The notes under the pieces were generated by a model. The model was not told the origin of the DNA. It was given only the letters and a program-made list of their open reading frames with translations, and did not search any database. A DNA stretch of 64,000 nucleotides from Arthrobacter sp. Marseille-P9274 (GTDB lineage Bacteria > Actinomycetota > Actinomycetes > Actinomycetales > Micrococcaceae): positions 408,033-472,032 of the forward strand of contig NZ_CAMPOV010000001.1 in the NCBI RefSeq assembly GCF_946892675.1, read 5' to 3'. The first letter of the stretch is position 1. Every line of letters starts with the position of its first letter. This document shows positions 29,878-38,330 of this stretch, piece after piece. A program made the translations under genes and the position numbers.

Positions 29878-31505
29878 CGGTCCACCCGCCCGCCATCGGC
29901 CCATCCGGCATCGGTGCGGAGGTCGCCGCCCTGGTGCGGGACGCCGTCGTTATTTACGACGGCGACGCACACGCGTCCGCTCTGCTCACCGGTTACGCGC
30001 AGCGGCTCCGGGAGCCGCTGCGCGTGGCCATCGCGGGCATGGTCAAGGCCGGCAAATCCACCCTGCTGAATGCGATCATCGGCGAAGAGATCGCGCCCAC
30101 GGACACCGGCGAGTGCACCAGGATCGTCACGTGGTACCGCCACGGCGATACGCCGGGGATCACCCTGTACCCGGCCGATCCTGCGGCCGGGGTTCCCCGC
30201 GCGCTGCCGGTGCGGCGATCGGCCGGCCGGCTGCAGTTCGACCTCGGCGGGTTCCGGGCCGAAGACGTCGCGCGGCTGGTGGTGGACTGGCCGGCTCGCA
30301 GCCTGCGCGAGCTGACCCTCATCGACACCCCCGGCATCGCCTCCCTGTCCACCGACGTGTCCGCCCGGACCAGCAGCTTCCTGCTGCCGGAGGACAAGCC
30401 CTCCGAGGCGGACGCCGCCGTCTACCTGATGCGCCACCTGCACGCCTCGGACCTGAACTTCCTGGAGGCCTTCCGCGACACAGCCACCGGCCAGTCCGGC
30501 ACCGTCAACGCGCTGGCCGTGCTCTCGCGCGCGGACGAAATCGGCGCCGGCCGGATCGACTCGCTGCTCTCGGCGGCCAGCATCGCCGAACGCTACCGGC
30601 AGGACCCCGGGCTGCGGACACTGGCCCTGGGCGTGGTGCCGATCGCAGGCCTGCTCGCCCAAAGCGCACGCACCCTGCGCCAGCGGGAGTTCGCCATGCT
30701 GCGGGATATCGCCCGGCTGGACCGCGACGCCCGCGAGCGGCTGCTGCTCTCGGCAGACCGCTTCGTGCGCGACGGCGGCGGCAGCGGAGGCAGCGGAGGC
30801 ACCGACCGGGAACGCGCCGAGCTGCTGGACCGCTTCGGCCTGTTCGGCATCCGGCTGGCCGCGGTGCTCATCCGCGGCGGCATCGCGGACCCGACGGAGC
30901 TGGCCCACGAGCTGGCGCGGCGCAGCGGACTGAACGACCTGCTCCAGCTGCTGGCCGGACAGTTCAAAGCCCGCGCGGAGCAGCTCAAGGCCCGCACCGC
31001 GCTGATCGGGGTGGAGAAGCTGCTGCGCGAACGCCCGCGCCCGGGGATCGAGCCGCTGGACGCAGCGCTGGAGAGAATCCAGTCGAACGCCCACGAGTTC
31101 CGCGAGCTGCGGCTGCTGGCGGACGCCCGCACCGCGGGCCTCGGCCTGGCTTCGGCAGACGCGCTGGAAGCCGAGCGGCTGATCGGCGGCCACGGCATCG
31201 GCCCAGCCCGCCGGCTGGGACTGGACGAGGAGGCCACCGGCACCGAGCTGCGCGAACGCGCGCTGGAAAGCCTGCACCGCTGGCGGGCGCTGGCCGCCAA
31301 CCCGCTCACCGGCCGCTCCGCCGCCGGCGTATGCCAGGTGGTCCAGCGCAGCTGCGAAGCGATTCTCGCCCAGCTGCAGCCGGCGTCGGTCGGGTCGCAG
31401 CAGGCGGCAACGGGAAGGCCGGAGCTGCCGGTGCCGGCGGGGTCCCATTCGGCGGGGTCCCATTCGGCGGCGCCGCGCGCATCAGCGGGGGCTGCTACGG
31501 CTTAG
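29874..31505 (+). CDS. second dynamin-like GTPase, IniC-like
   Basis: A 543-residue GTPase with G1 GMVKAGKS (55-62), G2 region PTDTGECT, G3 DTPG (151-154) and G4-like SRAD (218-221). The remaining part is helical and Arg/Leu/Glu-rich, and I see no transmembrane paddle, unlike the upstream partner. This asymmetry, one membrane-inserting and one soluble GTPase, parallels IniA and IniC. The last residues include a duplicated GSHSA from a 15-base direct repeat at 31439-31468. Start GTG at 29874 overlaps the first dynamin stop, so the pair is translationally coupled. Confidence 0.9.
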   Translation: MTVHPPAIGPSGIGAEVAALVRDAVVIYDGDAHASALLTGYAQRLREPLRVAIAGMVKAGKSTLLNAIIGEEIAPTDTGECTRIVTWYRHGDTPGITLYPADPAAGVPRALPVRRSAGRLQFDLGGFRAEDVARLVVDWPARSLRELTLIDTPGIASLSTDVSARTSSFLLPEDKPSEADAAVYLMRHLHASDLNFLEAFRDTATGQSGTVNALAVLSRADEIGAGRIDSLLSAASIAERYRQDPGLRTLALGVVPIAGLLAQSARTLRQREFAMLRDIARLDRDARERLLLSADRFVRDGGGSGGSGGTDRERAELLDRFGLFGIRLAAVLIRGGIADPTELAHELARRSGLNDLLQLLAGQFKARAEQLKARTALIGVEKLLRERPRPGIEPLDAALERIQSNAHEFRELRLLADARTAGLGLASADALEAERLIGGHGIGPARRLGLDEEATGTELRERALESLHRWRALAANPLTGRSAAGVCQVVQRSCEAILAQLQPASVGSQQAATGRPELPVPAGSHSAGSHSAAPRASAGAATA

Positions 31506-31523
31506 TCTGCGGCGCCGCGAGCG

Positions 31524-32135
31524 TCAGGGCAGGGTGCGGCGGGTCGGCTCGTGCGTGGCCCGGAACCAGCGCTCCGCCCCCGGCAGCAGGCTGATCAGCA
31601 GCCCGGCGGCGGCGAGCGCCAGTTGCGCCAGGAGCAGCCCGCGAAGATAGTTTCCCTGCTCGGCGACGTCCACCAGGACGGCGTCGGCCAGCACCGTGGC
31701 GCCGCCGTGGAGCAGCAGGACTCCCAGCTGGATCCACCGGACGCCGCTGCGCCGGCGCATCATTGCGGCCAGGAGGACCATCTCCACCAGCACCACCAGT
31801 CCCATGACGGCCAGGCTGCCCCACAGCGCCCCCGATGCGACAGCGTGCAGCGTGTCCGCGTCCGCCTGCTGCATCCCGTTGATCAGCTGGCGGAGCCGCT
31901 CCAGTTCCTTGTCCCTGTCGAAATAGGCGATCGCCCCCATCAGCGCCGCCGCGAGGAAGCTCAGCACCCAGGCAGCCCGTGCCGCCTTGACGGTCCCAGG
32001 CGGCGGGATCCGCGCGTGGATCGGCGCCGGTGTCAGGTCCGACATCTGCGGCCGGCGCGGCATGGTGCGCTCCGGCGCTCGCTGTTCCCCCAGGCGGCGT
32101 GAAGCGGAATCCCCCGGTTCCTGTCCTTCAGACAT
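31524..32135 (-). CDS. hypothetical four-helix membrane protein
   Basis: A 203-residue protein with a hydrophilic N-terminal tail (about 1-52), then four hydrophobic segments: AARAAWVLSFLAAALMGAIA, LWGSLAVMGLVVLVEMVLLA, IQLGVLLLHGGATVLADAVL and LLLAQLALAAAGLLISLLPG. I do not recognise a named family. The ATG at 32135 is chosen because TACATT lies seven bases before it, consistent with a leaderless transcript. It converges with the dynamin operon and has its own promoter, so I do not assign it to the ini-like system. Confidence 0.7.
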   Translation of the reverse strand: MSEGQEPGDSASRRLGEQRAPERTMPRRPQMSDLTPAPIHARIPPPGTVKAARAAWVLSFLAAALMGAIAYFDRDKELERLRQLINGMQQADADTLHAVASGALWGSLAVMGLVVLVEMVLLAAMMRRRSGVRWIQLGVLLLHGGATVLADAVLVDVAEQGNYLRGLLLAQLALAAAGLLISLLPGAERWFRATHEPTRRTLP

Positions 32136-32183
32136 GGCACGTAATGTATCCGCCGCGGGGGCGGCATGCAACCATTGTCCGGA

Positions 32184-32654
32184 TTAGCGAACGAACTCCG
32201 GAACGCCAGTGGAGCGCAGCGCCGACTGCAGCCGGTCCTGGTGGTATGGCGGCAGCGGCGGCAGGTCATCGAGCCGGAACCAGCCCACCTCTGAGGACTC
32301 GTCGTCGTTCACCTTTGCCTCGCCGGAGACGTAGCGGCAGCGAAAGTTCAGCGTCAGGAACTGTGCCCGGTCACCGTTGACGAACTCCATCGGCTCGCCC
32401 GCGTAGACCTCGGCCAGATGTTCAACCTCCGCAACCACCGAGGTCTCCTCGAAGATCTCGCGGACCATGCCCACCGCCGGCTGCTCCCCCGGCTCGAGGA
32501 TGCCGGTGATCAGCGTCCACACCCCATTGTCGGCGCGCCGGCCGAGCAGCACCCGATCGTCCGCGTCAAGCACCACCGCGGTGGTGCCGGGCAGCCAGAG
32601 CAGGTCGTGGCCGATTTTCTTGCGCAGCTCAAGGATGAAGTCAGGGGTGGGCAT
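32184..32654 (-). CDS. Nudix hydrolase
   Basis: A 156-residue enzyme that should hydrolyse a nucleoside diphosphate linked to another group. The Nudix box is complete: G-ILEPG-E-QPAVGMV-REIFEE-T, with the glutamates that bind metal. The preceding WLPGTTAVVLDADDRVLLGRR forms the first strands. Substrate cannot be inferred from the box; DNA/nucleotide sanitation or NAD/ADP-ribose cleavage are both possible. Start ATG at 32654 has AGGAATG-like context upstream. Confidence 0.92.
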   Translation of the reverse strand: MPTPDFILELRKKIGHDLLWLPGTTAVVLDADDRVLLGRRADNGVWTLITGILEPGEQPAVGMVREIFEETSVVAEVEHLAEVYAGEPMEFVNGDRAQFLTLNFRCRYVSGEAKVNDDESSEVGWFRLDDLPPLPPYHQDRLQSALRSTGVPEFVR

Positions 32655-32699
32655 TCCTCCAGCGTACTGTCCGGCGCCCGCCGGTCGGCGCAGCCGGGC

Positions 32700-33212
32700 T
32701 CACCCCGATGCCGGGAGCGTGAGCGCCAGCAGCGCGCCCGAGATCATGAACGGGCCGAACGGGATGGCCGATTTCAGTCCGGCCCGGCGCAGCAACATCA
32801 TCGCGACCCCGTACAGGCCGCCCATCAGGAATGCCCCGAACGTCCCCCACAGCAGCAGGATCCAGTCCACGTAGCCCAGGTACAGCCCCAGCACGCCGGC
32901 CAGCTTAACGTCCCCGAAGCCCATGCCGGCCGGATACACGAACCGGACAGCAAAGTAGAAGAGCCACAGCAGCGCCCCGCCCGCCGCGAGCCCCCATAAC
33001 CGGCCCGGCTCGTCACCGGCCAGCGCCGCCGTGCCCAGCAGCACGCCCGCCACCGGGTACGCCGGGAAGACAATCCGGTTGGGCAGCCGGTGGGTGCGCA
33101 GGTCTATCCAGCTCAGCCGCGCCCCGATGACCAGCAGGTAGGCTCCGGCGGCCAACAGTGCGCTGAACGCGAGCGGGTATGCCGGCCACAGCCGCGACAG
33201 TTCCAGGAGCAT
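32700..33212 (-). CDS. A24-family prepilin peptidase, catalytic domain only
   Basis: A 170-residue polytopic aspartyl protease. The two catalytic aspartates are in SWIDLRTHRLPN and GMGFGDVKLAG. There are about six membrane helices. It lacks the N-terminal cytoplasmic Cys-rich methyltransferase domain of PilD, resembling short TadV/FlaK-like forms. It would process type IV pilin or Tad/Flp pilin precursors, yet no pilus genes are nearby. The ATG at 33212 is preceded by TACGTT seven bases upstream, suggesting leaderless expression; an earlier GTG at 33239 is less likely. Confidence 0.87.
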   Translation of the reverse strand: MLLELSRLWPAYPLAFSALLAAGAYLLVIGARLSWIDLRTHRLPNRIVFPAYPVAGVLLGTAALAGDEPGRLWGLAAGGALLWLFYFAVRFVYPAGMGFGDVKLAGVLGLYLGYVDWILLLWGTFGAFLMGGLYGVAMMLLRRAGLKSAIPFGPFMISGALLALTLPASG

Positions 33213-33270
33213 GGTCCCAACGTACTTCACCCCCGGCACACCGGGCGGACCGAAGACCTACACTGTGGAT

Positions 33271-34035
33271 ATGGTCAGCCTGACGGACGCCGAACGCTTC
33301 CGCTGCCTGTGCCGCTCCTCGCCCTGGCGCTGGCAGAGCCTGCGCTTTGAGTATCGTGCCCTGCGCGCCGATTCCGAAGGCCAGGACGCTTCGGCAGCGT
33401 CCGGTCTTCGCGCCTGGGCCCGCCGGCCGAACGCGCTGCGCGTCGAATCGCTCGAGGGCCTGCTGCTCTACAGCACCACGGACATCAACGACTCCAAGGA
33501 CGACTTCTACGTCAGCGCCACCCGCCGCTCCTGGCTACTGCCTCCACAGCTGGTCCACCCGGTCTACACCAGCGAGGGCCTGGTCCGCCGCCGCCCGGAG
33601 GCCGCCTACGGCGAACCCGTCTTCGGCAACGGCCGGTGGTCGGCCATGCTGGACCCGGTGGAGCTGGCCGGGCCGGCGCCCGTGTCTTTCGAGACACCGT
33701 ACGCCAACGTGGCGGAGCTGCTGGCCGTCAGCGAAGCAGAGCACGAGGGCCGCCGGGTCCTGGAAGCCGTCCTCTCCCCGAACCAGGGCTATCGCCCGTA
33801 CGACGCCGGTCATCCGCTTCTTGCGCCCGGCAGGACTTTGGTGCGGCTCGACTGGGAGACCGCCGTCTGCGTCTACAGCCACGCCATGGACGGGCCCGCC
33901 GCGGGTGCCGGTCACAGCCTGGCCATCCACGGCGTCGACGAATACATGCTGGACGACCTGTTCGTTGAAGTGAGCATGAACCTCACCGACGTGCGCGCCC
34001 ACATACCCTGGCCGCTGCAGCCCGGGCTGCCCTGA
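33271..34035 (+). CDS. hypothetical conserved-looking soluble protein
   Basis: A 254-residue protein without signal peptide or membrane segments. It is rich in Trp/Tyr/Arg at the N-terminus (LCRSSPWRWQSLRFEYRALR) and contains ALRVESLEGLLLYSTTD and a region around LVRLDWETAVCVYSHAMDG. It might be a DUF of the actinobacterial 'hypothetical next to prepilin peptidase' type, but I cannot name the family. The ATG at 33271 follows TACACT by eight bases, so the transcript is probably leaderless and divergent from the prepilin peptidase. A good terminator follows. Confidence 0.72.
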   Translation: MVSLTDAERFRCLCRSSPWRWQSLRFEYRALRADSEGQDASAASGLRAWARRPNALRVESLEGLLLYSTTDINDSKDDFYVSATRRSWLLPPQLVHPVYTSEGLVRRRPEAAYGEPVFGNGRWSAMLDPVELAGPAPVSFETPYANVAELLAVSEAEHEGRRVLEAVLSPNQGYRPYDAGHPLLAPGRTLVRLDWETAVCVYSHAMDGPAAGAGHSLAIHGVDEYMLDDLFVEVSMNLTDVRAHIPWPLQPGLP

Positions 34036-34106
34036 GCCGGCGGGTCTTTGCTCCGGTTCCGGGACAGCGGGAATGCGCAGGACCTGCCGAAAACTCGCCC
34101 GGAGAA

Positions 34107-34153
34107 AAGCCCGGGCCCCGGCGTTTGGGGGCGATGCCGAGGCCCGGGTTCTT
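34107..34153. terminator. hairpin terminator, T-rich tail
   Basis: AAAAGCCCGGGCC (from about 34105) pairs with GGCCCGGGTTCTTT (34141-34154). The T-rich right flank and A-rich left flank make it work for the hypothetical gene ending at 34035. The rest of the 34036-34418 gap contains the palindrome and repeats listed next and no gene. Confidence 0.82.
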
Positions 34154-34298
34154 TCATCAACGGCGCTGTCTGGCGCCACCTGCACGATTGCCGGACATCC
34201 GTCCTGCCTGGCAGCCGCTGCTGCAGGTTCAACAACCTTCGTCCCGGCCTATTGGGAAAACCCTTGGGCTGTGAACCGATAAAGGAGGGGCTGCGCCA

Positions 34299-34387
34299 CC
34301 CCCCAACATTGGGGGGCAGTATGGAGCACATTGGGGGTTGTTACTCGTATCACCAACCAGCACTATGGAACCAGCATTCGTTGGGGG
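34299..34387 (+). promoter_or_regulatory. perfect palindrome plus TTGGGGG direct repeats before the SARP gene
   Basis: CCCCCCAA-CA-TTGGGGGG (34299-34316) is a palindrome with eight-base arms. TTGGGGG recurs at 34331-34337 and 34381-34387, each followed a few bases later by TTACT. The palindrome matches the C-run/N6/G-run layout at 21746 and 26559. Direct repeats of a short element are the usual binding pattern for SARP proteins, so autoregulation is plausible. Confidence 0.6.
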
Positions 34388-34418
34388 TGCTTACTACGAG
34401 GGGGACGTCGTGGAGCAA

Positions 34419-35378
34419 ATGTCAGCCGGGCATGCCATGCCCATTTCCGTCAGAATCATTGGCAACCTGCAGGTCCACCGGGGCGAAACGGTCTTGACCG
34501 CGGCCTCGCTGGGCGGCCCGAAGCCCAGGCAGATCTTCGAGATCCTGCTGCTGAACCTGGGCACGCCGGTCTCCAAGGACCGGCTCATCGAACTTCTCTG
34601 GGGCGGCCGCGCACCCGGCGAAGCGTTGGCAACCTTGGAAAGCTATGTCAGCGTGCTGCGGCGCAACCTGCAGCCGGGCTGCGCGAAGACCGGCCCGCTG
34701 CGCACCGCGAACGGCGGCTACGTACTGGAGCAGTCGCTGGTGGACCTGGACCTGCACCGGTTCAACGCGCTGATGCTCCGCGCGGAGCACAGCACGCCCG
34801 CCGAGGCGTACCCGCTGCTGGTCGAGGCGCTGGGCCTGGCAACCGGGCCGCTGCTCGGCGACGAGCTCGCACCGGAGTGGGCCGAGGAGGCGCGGGAAAA
34901 CCACGCCGCCGATGTCACGGCCGTGCAGGTCATGGCGGCGGAGGCCGCGGGCGCCGCAGGCCAGGCCGATAAGGCGGTGCACTGGAGCCAGCAGGCCGTG
35001 GCCGCCGAGCCGCTGAATGAGCGGGCCTGGTCCGCCCTGGTCAGCGGATTCGAGGCGGCCGGCCGCTACTCCGAGGGGCTGCAGGCCTACGACAAGTGCC
35101 GCCGGTTGCTGGACCGCGACCTCGGCTGTACCCCGGGCCCGGGCCTCCGCGCCGCGCACGCCCGGCTGCTGCAGGCCACGGCGGCCTCCGACGGCGACCT
35201 GTCAGAGGTGCTCGAGGCTCTGCTCTACCTCAATGACCAGATGCACAGCCGTCCGCTGCCGCCGGCCACCCGGGCTGCGGTTCCGGCCAAATCCCGTTCG
35301 TTCCCGGCAGGCCCCGGGCACGAACGGGCCGGCAGGGTCATCAGCACCTTCCTGAACCGCGCCCTGGCCAACGCCTAA
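34419..35378 (+). CDS. SARP/AfsR-type transcriptional regulator (BTAD domain)
   Basis: A 319-residue regulator: an OmpR-like winged helix (about 5-85, ISVRIIGNLQVHRG, KPRQIFEILLLNLG, DRLIELLWGG) followed by a bacterial transcriptional activation domain of helical repeats (about 100-250, ending in YDKCRRLLDRDLGCTPGP). The last 60 residues are a Pro/Arg-rich tail. SARPs often activate secondary metabolism or stress genes. The start is uncertain: I use ATG 34419 behind GTGGAG; GTG 34410 behind GAGGGGG and ATG 34365 are also in frame. The two-component pair downstream is separated by 180 bases. Confidence 0.85.
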   Translation: MSAGHAMPISVRIIGNLQVHRGETVLTAASLGGPKPRQIFEILLLNLGTPVSKDRLIELLWGGRAPGEALATLESYVSVLRRNLQPGCAKTGPLRTANGGYVLEQSLVDLDLHRFNALMLRAEHSTPAEAYPLLVEALGLATGPLLGDELAPEWAEEARENHAADVTAVQVMAAEAAGAAGQADKAVHWSQQAVAAEPLNERAWSALVSGFEAAGRYSEGLQAYDKCRRLLDRDLGCTPGPGLRAAHARLLQATAASDGDLSEVLEALLYLNDQMHSRPLPPATRAAVPAKSRSFPAGPGHERAGRVISTFLNRALANA

Positions 35379-35560
35379 GCGCAAAAGGTGCGCCGGCGCC
35401 GTCGTACTTGGCTTGCGGCAAACGGGACCGGCTGCGCCGTCACAAGGCGTCATCGACCCTTGTGGCGGCGCGACCGGCAAACCGCGGCTATGTACAACGG
35501 TTCAGCCATGGCGCATACTGCATTATGACCGTGTCGGGGGGCTTGGGTTGGGGACTTGCT

Positions 35561-36226
35561 ATGACCGAAGAAAAAACGCGGGATACGTCCCGAGTCGTGG
35601 TCGTTGACGACCATACGACGTTTGCGGAACTGCTGTCGGACGCTTTGGACCGGCAGGAGGATTTGGAGAATGCCGGCACCGCCGGCGGCGTCCAGGAAGG
35701 CATCGCGCTGTGCCGCGCGGAACAGCCGGACGTAGTGGTCATGGATTACCACCTGCCGGATGGCAACGGGCTGGATGCCGCCCGCGAGATCCTGGCGGAC
35801 CGTCCGGCTACCAGGATCATCATGCTGACCGGCAACGCCGCCGCGGACATCCTGGCGCAGTTGGCGGGGTCGGGAATCTGCGGCTTCCTGCCGAAGGACG
35901 GTTCGCTGACCACCCTGCTGGACACACTGCGGCACGCCCGCAGCGGATCGATGGTGATCCATCCGTCGCTGCTCGCCATGATCGGCAAGCAGACGGTGCC
36001 GGAGCAGCCGGACGCGCCGGCGTTGACCACGCGGGAACGGCAGGTCCTGACGCTGATGGCCCAGGGACATGATGTGCGGGCCAATGCCAAACATCTGGGC
36101 ATCACGGAAAACACCTGCCGCGGCTACGTGAAGTCCATCCTCGCGAAGCTGGACGCGCACACGCAATTGGAAGCTGTCGCCGTCGCCGGCCGGCTGGGGC
36201 TGCTGGCCTCCGCCCACCATGAGTAG
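35561..36226 (+). CDS. NarL/LuxR-type response regulator
   Basis: A 221-residue response regulator. The receiver has acidic residues Asp16/Asp17, phospho-acceptor Asp62 (VVVMDYHLPDGNG) and Lys112. The C-terminal LuxR helix-turn-helix is at about 150-210 (LTTRERQVLTLMAQGHDVRA, then LGITENTCRGYVKSILAKL). ATG 35561 lies eight bases after GGGGA; an in-frame ATG at 35525 is possible. Its stop codon overlaps the kinase start by eight bases, a typical cognate pair. Confidence 0.93.
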   Translation: MTEEKTRDTSRVVVVDDHTTFAELLSDALDRQEDLENAGTAGGVQEGIALCRAEQPDVVVMDYHLPDGNGLDAAREILADRPATRIIMLTGNAAADILAQLAGSGICGFLPKDGSLTTLLDTLRHARSGSMVIHPSLLAMIGKQTVPEQPDAPALTTRERQVLTLMAQGHDVRANAKHLGITENTCRGYVKSILAKLDAHTQLEAVAVAGRLGLLASAHHE

Positions 36227-37661
36227 CGCGCTCGAGGTCCGAACACCCGAGCAGCGCGACCCGGAACCGGCCCTGCCCGCCGGCAACGGGGCGCGCAGGC
36301 GGGCGTGGGGCAGGATGCCGGCACGCCTTGCCCGTCTCGTCCGCAGGTCCGATCCTGCCGGGTTCGGCGCGGACCGCGCTGACCGCTCGGAACTGCACAA
36401 GGCCATGCGGCGCTTCACCATCAGCACCTTCGCAACGCTGCTGATCGTGGTGGTCCCGGTGGTGTTCGGTGCCAGCGCGATCGCGCGCGACCAGGCGCTG
36501 GACCACGCGATCCAGCGCACGCAGGGAACCGCGGACTTCGCCGTCGGACCCTTCGTCACCGAACATCTGGTGCAGCGCCATCCGGAAGACCTGGCCTGGA
36601 TGGACCGCCTGCTCGCTCCGCGGTTCGAACGCAACGCGATCATGCGGATCAAGATCTGGTCCAGCGACGGCACCATCCTCTATTCGGACCAGCATTCGCT
36701 GATCGGCCAGAACTTCGGCCTGCCGGAAGGCTCTGACCAGCTGCTGGCCGGAGGACCCGGTTTCGCGCATTTCGAGGAACAGAGCGAGTCCGAAAACCAG
36801 CTGGAGGCAGGTTCCGGCAAGCTCGTCGAGGTGTACGTCGGCACGAACAGCGCCGCCGGAGAGCCAATCATCTTCGAGATCTACTACACCGCCGACGAGG
36901 TGGAGGCGGACCAGCGGGGCATGATGCTGGGCATCCTCCCGCCGATCCTCGGCGCGCTGGCCGTGCTGCAACTGGTCCAGTTGGTGCCCGCCCTGCGCAT
37001 GGCCCAGCGCCTGCAGCGGGACAACGCCACCAAGAGGGCCCTGCTCCAGCAGGCCATCGACGCCTCGGAAGTGGAGCGCCAGCGGCTCGCCCGCGACCTG
37101 CACGACGAGGTGATCCAGGACCTCTCCGGACTGGCCTACTCGCTCGAATCCTACGAGCTGCAGGACCGCCCGCCCGGCCGGGAGTTCCTGGGCCGCACGC
37201 GCATGCTGGTGCAGGACAACATCAGCATCCTGCGCGGCATCACCACGGAGCTCTATCCGCCGGACCTGGCGGCTCTCGGCCTGGCCGGAGCCCTCGAGCG
37301 GCTCGGCGACCCGGTACGCGCCCGCAACATGGCCTGGTCGCTGCGGCTCCACGGGGCGCCGGAGGCCGACGAGCAGCAATCCGCGCTGCTTTACCGGGCC
37401 GCCCGGGAGGCGGTCACCAACGCCGTCAAGCACGCCGGGGGCGCGAGCCTGGTCAGCGTTTCACTCACCTATGCCGCCTCGGGGCACCTTGAGCTTGCCG
37501 TGTACGACGACGGCGAGGGGTTCGCGCCCGAGGTCGCCGAACAGGCGGGGCACTTCGGCCTGCAGATCCTGCGGGACACGGTGCAGGCCGCCGGAGGGAC
37601 GTTGTCGCTGCATTCGGCGCCCGGACAGGGAACGGAGGTCCTGGTCAGGCTGCCCGCGTGA
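36219..37661 (+). CDS. NarX/DegS-type sensor histidine kinase
   Basis: A 480-residue membrane kinase. Two transmembrane helices (about 67-88 and 233-255) bracket an extracytoplasmic sensor of about 145 residues with a PAS-like feel (IKIWSSDGTILYSDQHSLIG). The HisKA_3 box ERQRLARDLHDEVIQDLSG places the phosphorylated His at 295, and the HATPase domain has REAVTNAVKHAGG, YDDGEGF and GHFGLQILRD. It should phosphorylate the response regulator encoded just upstream. The signal is unknown; location next to a SARP gene suggests a shared circuit. Confidence 0.93.
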   Translation: MSSALEVRTPEQRDPEPALPAGNGARRRAWGRMPARLARLVRRSDPAGFGADRADRSELHKAMRRFTISTFATLLIVVVPVVFGASAIARDQALDHAIQRTQGTADFAVGPFVTEHLVQRHPEDLAWMDRLLAPRFERNAIMRIKIWSSDGTILYSDQHSLIGQNFGLPEGSDQLLAGGPGFAHFEEQSESENQLEAGSGKLVEVYVGTNSAAGEPIIFEIYYTADEVEADQRGMMLGILPPILGALAVLQLVQLVPALRMAQRLQRDNATKRALLQQAIDASEVERQRLARDLHDEVIQDLSGLAYSLESYELQDRPPGREFLGRTRMLVQDNISILRGITTELYPPDLAALGLAGALERLGDPVRARNMAWSLRLHGAPEADEQQSALLYRAAREAVTNAVKHAGGASLVSVSLTYAASGHLELAVYDDGEGFAPEVAEQAGHFGLQILRDTVQAAGGTLSLHSAPGQGTEVLVRLPA

Positions 37662-37673
37662 TACACAAGGGAG

Positions 37674-38330
37674 ATGACGCGACTGACCGACCTGTGGCCG
37701 CCCTTCGGCCTGACGCTGGGGGCCGGAGACCTGACGCTGCGTCCGGTCGCCGATGACGACCTTCCGCCGCTGGTCGACGCCGTCCTGAGCGGCATCCACG
37801 AACCCGGCGAGTCGCCGTTTGCGTTCCCGTGGACAGACGTCCCGCCCGAAGACCTGCCGCGCAACACCGCCATGCATGTCTGGCAGCAGCGCTCGAAAAC
37901 CAGCCCGGGTAGCTGGTCACTCCTGTTCGGCGTGTGGCGCCGCGGCGAGTTCCTGGGCTGCCAGGAACTGCTCGCCTCCAGCTTCGCCGAGACCCGAACC
38001 GTCAGCACCGGCTCCTGGCTCAAGCGATCGGCACAGGGGCAAGGTGTCGGCACCCGGATGCGCGCCGCCGTCGTCGGTTATGCCTTTGACTACCTCGGCG
38101 CGGAGGTCGCGGAGAGCGAGGCGATGGACTTCAACAAGGCCTCGCTGGCCGTTTCCCGGTCGCTCGGTTACGCACTCAACGGAGTCTGGCGCCATTCCGG
38201 CGGCCGCAGCCAGGTCACCAACATGCAGCGCATGCGCCTGGTGCCGGAGGACTTCCGGAGGCCCGAATGGACGCTCGAGGTTGCGGGCCACCCGGAGGCG
38301 GCCCGCTTCCTCGGCGTGCAGCCTGCCTAG
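37674..38330 (+). CDS. GNAT family N-acetyltransferase, RimJ/RimL-like
   Basis: A 218-residue acetyltransferase. It begins with [20 protein letters not shown], the strand typical of RimL-type enzymes, and the acetyl-CoA loop is seen around [20 protein letters not shown] (Q/RxxGxG/A). The C-terminal half has [19 protein letters not shown], also RimL-like. It may acetylate a protein N-terminus or a small amine; the substrate is unknown. It starts 12 bases after the kinase stop and may be co-transcribed with it. It converges on phoH with a four-base overlap. Confidence 0.87.
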   Translation: MTRLTDLWPPFGLTLGAGDLTLRPVADDDLPPLVDAVLSGIHEPGESPFAFPWTDVPPEDLPRNTAMHVWQQRSKTSPGSWSLLFGVWRRGEFLGCQELLASSFAETRTVSTGSWLKRSAQGQGVGTRMRAAVVGYAFDYLGAEVAESEAMDFNKASLAVSRSLGYALNGVWRHSGGRSQVTNMQRMRLVPEDFRRPEWTLEVAGHPEAARFLGVQPA

